Origin: Pseudoflavonifractor sp047637855
Lineage (GTDB): Bacteria; Bacillota; Clostridia; Oscillospirales; Oscillospiraceae
NCBI GenBank assembly: GCA_047637855.1
Contig: JBLJBF010000065.1
Span: 1-5,148, forward strand
DNA length: 5,148 bases
Direction of reading: 5' to 3'
The notes below the pieces were generated by a model. It made no database searches. It was not told the DNA's origin and saw nothing but the letters and a program-made list of their open reading frames with translations. The position numbers were made by a program, and so were the translations under genes. Positions 1 to 5,148 of this stretch are shown piece by piece (the stretch's first letter is position 1; each line of letters opens with the position of its first letter).

Positions 1-369
1 GCCTCCAAGGGTGGGAACGAGGTCTCCATGGAGCAGATCCTCCTGTGGGACCCCGAGGTGTTGATCCTCTCGCCGGAGGCCAATTACGACGAGATCTTTG
101 ACGACCCGCTCTGGTCCGAGGTCCGGGCCGTCAGGACGGGCCAGGTGTACAAGGTTCCCAGCGGGCCCTACAACTGGATGGACCGCCCGCCGTCGGTACA
201 GCGGATTCTCGCCGTCAGGTGGCTTGGGAATCTGCTCTATCCCGAGCTGTTCGACTATGATATGGCGGCCGAGACACAGAAGTTTTACCGCCTGTTTTTC
301 CACTGTGCCCTCTCCGCCGAGGAGGCGCGGGAGCTGATGAAAAACTCTACCTATAAAGGGGTCGAGTGA
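1..369 (+). CDS. ABC transporter solute-binding protein, cobalamin/siderophore/molybdate type (C-terminal part)
   Basis: The reading frame is open from base 1, so the gene begins upstream; the ATG at 28 is internal. The 122 visible residues match the C-terminal lobe of periplasmic-binding proteins of the BtuF/FepB/MolA type (PF01497). The fragment N-E-V-S-M-E-Q-I-L-L-W-D-P-E-V-L-I is the family's typical 'VSxEQIxxWxPDVI' segment, and it is followed by a 'GQVYKVPSG' strand. A tryptophan/proline-rich stretch with W-L-G-N-L-L-Y-P-E-L-F then leads into a terminal helix. In Gram-positive bacteria such proteins are lipoproteins that deliver a metal chelate, oxyanion or corrinoid to a BtuC-like permease. 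The 'NWMDRPPS...WLGNLLYPE' ending resembles MolA-like and uncharacterised anaerobe members, but the ligand cannot be assigned. Permease and ATPase genes are not in the window and may lie upstream. The next gene begins 24 bases downstream, suggesting cotranscription. Confidence 0.85.
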   Translation, partial: ASKGGNEVSMEQILLWDPEVLILSPEANYDEIFDDPLWSEVRAVRTGQVYKVPSGPYNWMDRPPSVQRILAVRWLGNLLYPELFDYDMAAETQKFYRLFFHCALSAEEARELMKNSTYKGVE

Positions 370-393
370 GGCGGACACACAGGAGGGAATTTT

Positions 394-945
394 ATGCACA
401 CGCTGATCGTAGGGAGCCATCGAACCGGACGGGGCCCTTTCATTGACCGGCTTCTCTCCGCGCTGGGCCCGGAGCTGAACCTGTACGGCTACCGCAGCGT
501 GAAGGAAGCACCCGGACCGGATGGGAACTGCCCCATCTACATCTATCCCGCCGCCGGGGAGCGCCGCCGGAGCGCGGAAAACCAACTGGGCTGGTGCAGG
601 GATCAGAAGTCCACTACTTACCCGGACGTATTTGAGCGCCAGGCCGGGCTCATCACAGGCGCGGGGAAGGACGGCCTTTTGATTATGGACGAGATCGGCC
701 CCATGGAGAGCGGTTCACCCCTGTTCTCGGCCGCCGTCCTGGCCGCATTGGAGGGGGACGTCCCCATTTTAGCGTCGGTGCGAGACATCGATATCCCCTT
801 TCTGGAGGCAGTACGGGGTCACCGCAATGCCCGCTGCTTTCCGCTCGGCAGCGACAACGCTCAAAGCCTGTACCCGCAGGTAATTGACTTTCTGCGCGCC
901 CAGCTCGACGCCTACGGCGCGCGGGAGCGGAGGGATCGCATATGA
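394..945 (+). CDS. THEP1-like nucleoside-triphosphatase family protein with degenerate Walker A
   Basis: This 183-residue protein has the size and layout of the THEP1/DUF265 nucleoside-triphosphatase family (PF03266), small P-loop proteins that hydrolyse NTPs in vitro and whose cellular role is poorly known. An N-terminal strand runs into G-S-H-R-T-G-R-G (residues 7-14), where the P-loop should be. The Walker B region L-L-I-M-D-E-I-G-P-M-E (95-105) is the family signature and includes D99 and E100. A later strand, 'VPILASVRD' (123-131), fits the segment preceding the C-terminal helices. The Walker A is abnormal: the invariant lysine is R13 and the following Ser/Thr is G14, so catalysis may be weak or lost while nucleotide binding could remain. 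The start has AGGAGG at 381-386, seven bases upstream. The end overlaps the next gene by four bases (ATGA), implying translational coupling. Family assignment rests mainly on the Walker B motif and length. Confidence 0.7.
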   Translation: MHTLIVGSHRTGRGPFIDRLLSALGPELNLYGYRSVKEAPGPDGNCPIYIYPAAGERRRSAENQLGWCRDQKSTTYPDVFERQAGLITGAGKDGLLIMDEIGPMESGSPLFSAAVLAALEGDVPILASVRDIDIPFLEAVRGHRNARCFPLGSDNAQSLYPQVIDFLRAQLDAYGARERRDRI

Positions 946-1439
946 AAAAGAAACTGAAACTGCGCTTCCCCGCCCTTATTTTGGTTCTCAGCCTGCTGTC
1001 CGCCTGCGGCAGCGGTACGGCAGGAGTAAAGGCGGACATCTCGGCCTATGGAGATGAGCCCATCACCATCGTAGGGCTGCGGGAGGCCGACTTTACCGTG
1101 ACCCCCAACGAGCTCAAGGAGCTGCCCTGCGTGGAGCGCACCGCTGTCGGCGCGACGGCCAAGGCGGGGACAGTCCATGCGGTGGGGCCCCTTCTGGATA
1201 CCTTTTTGGAGCAGTATGGCGCGCGCATGGCCGACTTTGACCGGATACGGTTTATATGCAGAGACGGGTATCGCTCCGTGCTGAAGGGCGAGTATCTGAC
1301 CGAGTATGAGGTCGTGCTCCAGCTTGCCCAGAGCGACGGCTCCCTCATCGAGGAGCAGCAGCCCCTGCGCGTCCTCATTCCGGAGGCCGAGTCCTCCTAC
1401 TGGGCCTATGGTGTGACCACCATCGAATTTGTGCGGTAG
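942..1439 (+). CDS. Lipoprotein with molybdopterin-oxidoreductase-like fold, metal-ligand cysteine absent
   Basis: This is a 165-residue exported lipoprotein. The N-terminus is K-rich (MKKKLKLR), followed by a hydrophobic core and the lipobox L19-S20-A21-C22, so the mature protein should be anchored by C22 to the outer face of the membrane. The body resembles the sulfite oxidase/nitrate-reductase-type molybdopterin-binding domain (PF00174-like): a 'LxxLPxVE' helix-strand at 58-66, a 'GPLLDTFLEQYG' segment at 82-93 matching the family's 'GxxLxxLLexxG', a strand-turn with 'FICRDGY' at 104-110, and a C-terminal 'PLRVLIPEAES...YGVTTIEF' stretch resembling 'PLRLVVPG...KWlxxI'. The usual molybdenum-ligating cysteine after the 'VExT' strand appears to be missing, so a redox role is doubtful and ligand binding is more plausible. 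GGAGGG at 929-934 precedes the ATG by seven bases. The fold call is from remembered family pattern and is moderate; export and lipidation are firm. Confidence 0.7.
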   Translation: MKKKLKLRFPALILVLSLLSACGSGTAGVKADISAYGDEPITIVGLREADFTVTPNELKELPCVERTAVGATAKAGTVHAVGPLLDTFLEQYGARMADFDRIRFICRDGYRSVLKGEYLTEYEVVLQLAQSDGSLIEEQQPLRVLIPEAESSYWAYGVTTIEFVR

Positions 1440-1478
1440 CCCCGGCCTGATCCAATACTACGGGAGGTAGTCATACCA

Positions 1479-2438
1479 ATGGAAGAAGAACTCATGCAGT
1501 ATTCCCGCCAGCTCAGGGCCATTGTCGAGGCCATTGGAGGGGCCATCATCGGGAAGGAACCCATGGTGAAGCTCGTGGTGCTCTCACTGGCCAGCGGCGG
1601 CCATGTCTTGATCGAGGATGTGCCCGGCGTGGGAAAGACGGGGCTGGTGTCCGCCCTGTCCCGGGCGGTGTCCTGCCGCTTCAAGCGCGTCCAGTTCACG
1701 CCAGACATCATGCCCTCGGACATCACCGGCTTTTCGGTGTACAACCAAAAAACGGGGGAATTCGAGTTCCGCCCCGGCGCGGCCATGAGCAATTTCGTCC
1801 TGGCCGACGAGATCAACCGGGCCTCGGCCAAGGCGCAGGCAAGCCTCTTGGAGGTGATGGAGGAGCGGCAGGTCACCATCGACGGCCACACCCACCGCCT
1901 GCCCGAGCCCTTCATGGTGCTGGCGACCCAAAACCCGGTGGACAATCTGGGTACCTACCCTCTGCCCGAGGCCCAGATCGACCGCTTTCAGATCAAGATA
2001 TCTTTGGGCTACCCCTGCTACGAGGAGGAGCTGCGCATCATCACCATGACCGAGGCGGAGAAGGCCGCCGTGCCCACGGCGGCCACGGGGGAGGATATCC
2101 TGGCCATCCGGGCGGCCCTGGAGCAGGTGCGGGCCGACCCGTCTCTGGTGCGGTACATTGCCGATATCGTCTCGGCCACCAGAAACCACCCCTCGGTTCT
2201 GCTGGGGGCCAGCCCCCGGGGCGGGATCGCGCTCTACCGCATGAGCCGCGCGCTGGCTCTCTACGAGGGGCGGGATTACATACTGCCTGACGATATCAAG
2301 TCTTTGGCCCCCCATGTCCTCTCTCATCGCCTGATGCTCCGCCCTGAGGCCAAGATAGACAGGGTGGCGCCCGACGCGATCCTCCGCGAGATTTTAGGCC
2401 GCACCCCCATCCCCGCGCTGGGGCGGAGCGGGCAGTGA
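1479..2438 (+). CDS. MoxR family AAA+ ATPase
   Basis: This 319-residue protein has typical length and every motif of a MoxR-type AAA+ ATPase (AAA_3 plus a C-terminal lid). The Walker A is E-D-V-P-G-V-G-K-T at 46-54. The Walker B is V-L-A-D-E-I-N-R-A at 107-115. Sensor 1 lies in A-T-Q-N-P at 149-153, followed by the family-specific P-L-P-E-A-Q-I-D-R-F (161-170), whose arginine is the likely finger. Sensor 2 is the G-A-S-P-R-G segment at 243-248. MoxR proteins form cytosolic hexamers that act as chaperones, often with vWA- or DUF58-containing partners, in cofactor insertion, complex assembly or envelope stress. The next gene is such a DUF58 partner and its start overlaps this stop codon. GGAGGT at 1463-1468 supports the start at 1479. 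The 39-base gap before this gene is the largest in the window, but it holds no visible terminator hairpin. Confidence 0.96.
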   Translation: MEEELMQYSRQLRAIVEAIGGAIIGKEPMVKLVVLSLASGGHVLIEDVPGVGKTGLVSALSRAVSCRFKRVQFTPDIMPSDITGFSVYNQKTGEFEFRPGAAMSNFVLADEINRASAKAQASLLEVMEERQVTIDGHTHRLPEPFMVLATQNPVDNLGTYPLPEAQIDRFQIKISLGYPCYEEELRIITMTEAEKAAVPTAATGEDILAIRAALEQVRADPSLVRYIADIVSATRNHPSVLLGASPRGGIALYRMSRALALYEGRDYILPDDIKSLAPHVLSHRLMLRPEAKIDRVAPDAILREILGRTPIPALGRSGQ

Positions 2439-3637
2439 TGGCGAGGAGGAGGCTGCTGCCCGCGGCGGTCCTTCTGCTCTGCGCTGCCGCCGCTGCCGTG
2501 ATCAATACGCCGATCGCCTACGTCCCCCTGGTTTTTTGCGTGCTGCTGTGCCTGGTCTCGGCGCTCTATACGCTGGCCTTGGCTTGTGGCTGCGTGCTCT
2601 CCGGCCCGGCGGAGGAACGCAGGCGCTGCGAGCGGGATTCCTCGGCGTGCTACCCCGTGACCATACGAAACCGTGGCGTTCTGGCGGTCCCACGGGTGAC
2701 GCTGACGCTGCAGGTGAGGAGCGTGGACGGCCTGCCCCCCCTGACCTCACAGCACGAGCTGGCCCTGCGCCCGCGGGAGACCCTCACCCTGGAGCTCCCC
2801 CTGATCTTTCCCCACATCGGGCAGTATGAAGTGCGGGTGAGCTCCTTAAGCTTTCACAGCCTGCTGGGCATATTCGCCCTGAGCCGCAGGCCGGGCTGGA
2901 GTGTCCCGGTCCAGGTCACGCCCAAGCGCTTTCCTCTCCCCAGGCTCAAGCTCCATACGGTGCGCCCCGCCTTCGCGGTGGAGTTCAGCGTGCCCCACCA
3001 GATGGATGGCGGGGAATACGCCGATATCAGGCAGTATGTCCCCGGCGACCCCATCAAGAACATTCACTGGAAGCTCTCGGCTCACAGCGCCGAGTATGTC
3101 AGCCGTATTTTCCGCACCGACGCGGTGAGCGGGGTGTCGGTCTACCTGGACACCCGTTTCCCGGCCCACCTCCCCGCAGAAGAGACGGCCTCGGTCAACG
3201 ACTGCCTGGTGGAGAGCGCCTACGCTGTCGCCGCCCACGCGCTGGGCCGGGAGCACAGGGCGGAGCTGATCTATACCCAGGGCAGCGTTCCCACCGCCCT
3301 GCCGCTCGGGGACCGGGCACTCCTGGACGAGGCGGTGTGCGCCCTGCGCCCGGTCTCGGCGGCGGAGAGATACCCCGTGGAGCTCCTGGTGGAGGAGCAC
3401 GCCGGGCGCACAGACTCTCTGGACCATATCGCCGTTTTGACGCCCACGGTGAGCAAGGCTCTGGTAGAGCTGCTCTCGGCCTGCCGAGAGCGGGGCAGGC
3501 GGCCCGTACTCCTCCACGTGTATGGTGACGAGCAGCCGGACGCTCCCGCGGCCGGGCTGATGGCTGCGCGGGGCATCGAGTACCACATCATCCGCTCGGC
3601 GAATCAGCTCGCGGGAAAACTGGAGGAGGAGCTATGA
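2438..3637 (+). CDS. DUF58 domain-containing membrane protein
   Basis: This is an approximately 399-residue protein with two hydrophobic N-terminal segments (about 7-22 and 27-50) and a large domain carrying the DUF58 signature: G-G-E-Y-A-D-I-R-Q-Y-V-P-G-D-P (about 191-205), closely followed by K-N-I-H-W-K-L-S-A. The segment between the membrane anchors and the signature (about 70-150) looks like the beta-rich region usual in this family. The C-terminal part has a vWA-like layout, but the strand 'VSVYLDTRF' lacks the DxSxS metal-site motif, so classical MIDAS metal binding is unlikely. DUF58 proteins pair with MoxR ATPases, and this gene directly follows one. The start is ambiguous: ATG at 2438 forms TGATG with the upstream stop, and GTG at 2435 would add one residue; GGAG at 2425-2428 could serve either. 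The end overlaps the next gene by four bases. Confidence 0.93.
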   Translation: MARRRLLPAAVLLLCAAAAAVINTPIAYVPLVFCVLLCLVSALYTLALACGCVLSGPAEERRRCERDSSACYPVTIRNRGVLAVPRVTLTLQVRSVDGLPPLTSQHELALRPRETLTLELPLIFPHIGQYEVRVSSLSFHSLLGIFALSRRPGWSVPVQVTPKRFPLPRLKLHTVRPAFAVEFSVPHQMDGGEYADIRQYVPGDPIKNIHWKLSAHSAEYVSRIFRTDAVSGVSVYLDTRFPAHLPAEETASVNDCLVESAYAVAAHALGREHRAELIYTQGSVPTALPLGDRALLDEAVCALRPVSAAERYPVELLVEEHAGRTDSLDHIAVLTPTVSKALVELLSACRERGRRPVLLHVYGDEQPDAPAAGLMAARGIEYHIIRSANQLAGKLEEEL

Positions 3638-4662
3638 GGCGGTCTTTCTTTCCCCTGACCCGGGCGCTGTTATCTCTCCTGACGGGCGTTTTCCTCTCCC
3701 TCATCGAGCTGGGCTTTTTTCAGAATGCAGGGGCCCTCTCGCTTCCGTTTTTTGCTGTGGCCGCGCTGACAGTTCCGGCGGTTTTCCTGTACCTGCGCAG
3801 CCGGGAGAGCGTGCTCTTCCTCCTGAGCTATGCCCTCATTCTGGCCTTTTTGCTGGAGGCGCTGGGCAGGAAGGTGGTGCTCTGGCAGTTGCTGGCCTGC
3901 CTGTTTACGCTGGCGCTCCTGTACATCCAGACCCAGCTGACAGAGGGCGCCCGGCAGGCTGGGCACGGCAAGTCCGGCGTGGGTCCGGCCTTCCCGGCGG
4001 CCCTTCTCTGCTGTGCCCTCGTGGCCCTCTCCACCCTCCAGGTCTATAGGCATATTTTAGTGCCCAATCTGCCCGAGACGGAGAAGTTCGCGTTGGTCAC
4101 GCCCCGCGTCCCTGTGGATTCCCTACCACCGCGGGAGGAGAGCCCAAGCCGGCCCCCGAATGGCGGCGGCGGATTGACGGAGCGTGCGCCGGGGGAAAAG
4201 CAAAATCATCCCCTCAAGCCCCCCTCTGAACCGGTCAGCCTGAGGATACTCCTGCCATTCGCTGTCGCCGCCGCGGTATGTCTTTTGGGAGGGGCGGCGG
4301 CCTTCCGCTACCTGCGGTACAGGCGGTGGCTGCGTAGGACTTTGGCTGCCGCTCCACAGGGACAGATCGTGGAATTTTACCGGTATTGCCTGCGGAGCCT
4401 GGCCCTGTGCGGCTGGGCGCGGCAGCCCCAGGAGACCCCCCTTGAATATCTTGAGCATGCTCAGGCAGAGGGCTTTCTTTTTCCCCGTGCGCAGTTTAAA
4501 GCGGCCACAGAGGCCTTCCTGTCCGCGTTCTACGGGGGACAAGAGGTCTTGCCCGATCTGTACGAAACCTGTCTTGCGCTTTTCCGGTCTGTCCCCCGCC
4601 TGGTACGGGAGAAGAAGGGGCGGCGTTTCTACTACCTGCACTATCTCAGGAAGATGTATTAG
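3634..4662 (+). CDS. TgpA-like membrane protein lacking the transglutaminase domain, DUF4129-like C-terminus
   Basis: This 342-residue polytopic protein sits where MoxR-DUF58 operons usually encode a transglutaminase-like TgpA protein. Five hydrophobic segments are visible at about 8-29, 33-54, 58-78, 80-99 and 118-138. A hydrophilic proline- and glycine-rich linker follows (about 145-200, including P-P-N-G-G-G-G), then a sixth segment (about 203-226) ending in an arginine-rich stretch. The cytosolic C-terminal region contains F-Y-R-Y-C-L-R-S-L (248-256), then E-T-P-L-E-Y-L (267-273), then A-F-Y-G-G (298-302), the pattern of DUF4129, normally the tail of TgpA. The catalytic Cys-His-Asp transglutaminase core, usually several hundred residues long between the fifth and sixth segments, is replaced by the short linker. 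The reading frame is intact, so this looks like a stable domain-loss form rather than a broken gene. It may act as a structural membrane partner of MoxR/DUF58. GGAGG at 3622-3626 precedes the ATG. Confidence 0.8.
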   Translation: MRRSFFPLTRALLSLLTGVFLSLIELGFFQNAGALSLPFFAVAALTVPAVFLYLRSRESVLFLLSYALILAFLLEALGRKVVLWQLLACLFTLALLYIQTQLTEGARQAGHGKSGVGPAFPAALLCCALVALSTLQVYRHILVPNLPETEKFALVTPRVPVDSLPPREESPSRPPNGGGGLTERAPGEKQNHPLKPPSEPVSLRILLPFAVAAAVCLLGGAAAFRYLRYRRWLRRTLAAAPQGQIVEFYRYCLRSLALCGWARQPQETPLEYLEHAQAEGFLFPRAQFKAATEAFLSAFYGGQEVLPDLYETCLALFRSVPRLVREKKGRRFYYLHYLRKMY

Positions 4663-4668
4663 ACCATG

Positions 4669-4674
4669 AGGAGG
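4669..4674 (+). promoter_or_regulatory. Shine-Dalgarno site selecting a TTG start
   Basis: A perfect AGGAGG lies eight bases before the TTG at 4683 and seven bases after the preceding stop codon. The nearby ATG at 4666 overlaps this site and opens only a six-codon frame ending at 4686, so it cannot start the downstream protein. The spacing and the signal peptide encoded immediately afterward decide in favour of TTG. Confidence 0.8.
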
Positions 4675-4682
4675 ACAGCCCC

Positions 4683-5148
4683 TTGAAGATACGACGTACA
4701 CTTCGTCTCCTTGCCCTGCTGGTGTTCTCGGCTATCCTGCTGCTGCCCGATCTCGCCCGGGCTCTGGACGACGACGAGTTTGGGGGCAAGCCGTCGGACA
4801 CGCTGCTGGTCCAGGTGGGCTATCCCGGCGGGCCCTACCACGATAAGCGCCTATACACCCTCGCCGAGCTGGAGGGGATGGACGTGGTCTACGCCGACTA
4901 TACCTTTCTCGACAATATGCCCTCGGTCATCATCGACCACGTGAAGGGGGTGCGTCTGGCCGACATCATCGACGCCGCGGGCATCGAGCTGGGCGAGGTG
5001 AAGAAGTTCCACTTCTGGATCGAGGATAAAAAGGAGTCCTCCTACGTCACCATTTCCAAGGCCCGCCTGATCGATACCCCCCGCTACTGCTACTACAGCC
5101 TGCCCGACAATTTCGACTACGACGAGGGCGTGGGCAATGAGTACGCCA
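4683..5148 (+). CDS. Secreted protein, molybdopterin-oxidoreductase-like fold (5' part, runs off the window)
   Basis: This frame begins with TTG and stays open to the window edge (155 residues visible). It starts with a basic MKIRR, a hydrophobic core of about 15 residues and a likely signal-peptidase I site after A-R-A (25-27). There is no lipobox cysteine, so this copy is secreted or anchored by something beyond the window. The mature part begins 'LLVQVGYPGGPYHDKRLYTL' and continues with an 'AELEGMDVVYADY' strand, 'GVRLADIIDAAGI', which matches the 'GxxLxxLLexxG' helix of the sulfite oxidase-like fold, then 'KKFHFWIEDKK' and 'DTPRYCYYSLPDNFD'. The arrangement parallels the lipoprotein at 942-1439, suggesting a paralogous fold, again with no cysteine at the expected metal site. 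The fold assignment is tentative. Related Clostridia proteins, as I recall them, are annotated as hypothetical or molybdopterin-dependent oxidoreductase-like, and are often multidomain. The TAG of the preceding gene is only 20 bases upstream, so it is probably cotranscribed. Confidence 0.75.
   Translation, partial: MKIRRTLRLLALLVFSAILLLPDLARALDDDEFGGKPSDTLLVQVGYPGGPYHDKRLYTLAELEGMDVVYADYTFLDNMPSVIIDHVKGVRLADIIDAAGIELGEVKKFHFWIEDKKESSYVTISKARLIDTPRYCYYSLPDNFDYDEGVGNEYA

Noticed and set aside
28..369. Treating the ATG at 28 as the true start of the first gene
   Set aside because: The frame is open to base 1, and the residues before it (N-E-V-S) belong to the conserved binding-protein segment, so the gene is truncated by the window edge.
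1440..1478. Possible promoter or terminator between the lipoprotein and moxR-like genes
   Set aside because: The 39 bases contain a ribosome binding site but no convincing -35/-10 pair and no stem-loop followed by a T-run.
1584..2327. Long minus-strand open frame (247 codons) opposite the MoxR gene
   Set aside because: It lies wholly antisense to an unmistakable MoxR ATPase, and its translation is low-complexity Gly/Arg/His/Gln-rich with no family pattern, as expected of a GC-rich shadow frame.
2846..3586. Long minus-strand open frame (246 codons) opposite the DUF58 gene
   Set aside because: It is antisense to the conserved DUF58 region, shows no recognisable motif, and is explained by high GC codon bias.
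4081..4230. Possible frameshift or deletion scar where a transglutaminase domain would be
   Set aside because: The frame runs through without a stop, and the linker is hydrophilic and Pro/Gly-rich like a natural interdomain linker; no remnant catalytic motif was seen in the other frames.
4123..4701. Minus-strand open frame (192 codons) opposite the TgpA-like gene
   Set aside because: It spans a gene junction on the opposite strand and has no family resemblance; it is a shadow frame.

Overview
The window is GC-rich (above 60% by eye) and fully coding on the + strand. It holds seven co-directional genes separated by at most about 40 bases. Three junctions overlap by 1-4 bases (ATGA or TGATG type), and most starts have a strong AGGAGG-like ribosome binding site. 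A Gram-positive-style lipobox, secreted proteins, strong Shine-Dalgarno sites, a TTG start and high GC suggest a high-GC Clostridia member, such as an Oscillospiraceae gut anaerobe. That placement is inference; no rRNA or other marker gene is present.

Layout. Positions 1-369 hold the C-terminal part of an ABC-transporter solute-binding protein of the cobalamin/siderophore/molybdate type. Positions 394-945 hold a small P-loop protein of the THEP1 nucleoside-triphosphatase type with a degraded Walker A motif. Positions 942-1439 hold a lipoprotein whose body resembles the molybdopterin-binding fold of the sulfite oxidase family without its metal-binding cysteine. Positions 1479-2438 encode a MoxR AAA+ ATPase with all motifs intact. 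Positions 2438-3637 encode a DUF58 membrane-anchored protein. Positions 3634-4662 encode a polytopic protein that looks like TgpA with its transglutaminase domain replaced by a short proline-rich linker. From 4683 to the window edge runs a secreted protein with a TTG start, which appears to be a second member of the cofactor-less molybdopterin-fold group.

How the genes may work together. MoxR-DUF58-TgpA is a widespread core in which a cytosolic AAA+ ATPase acts with a membrane-anchored DUF58 partner, probably on protein maturation or envelope processes. Here the core lies between two exported proteins of similar predicted fold and downstream of a metal or cofactor uptake component and an NTPase. 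The most interesting reading is a dedicated envelope system in which the MoxR/DUF58/TgpA-like module assembles or acts on the flanking exported proteins, possibly in connection with an imported ligand. The gene arrangement is seen directly; the functional link is inference. No RNA genes, mobile elements, CRISPR arrays, terminators or convincing promoters were seen, and no gene-free stretch exceeds about 40 bases.
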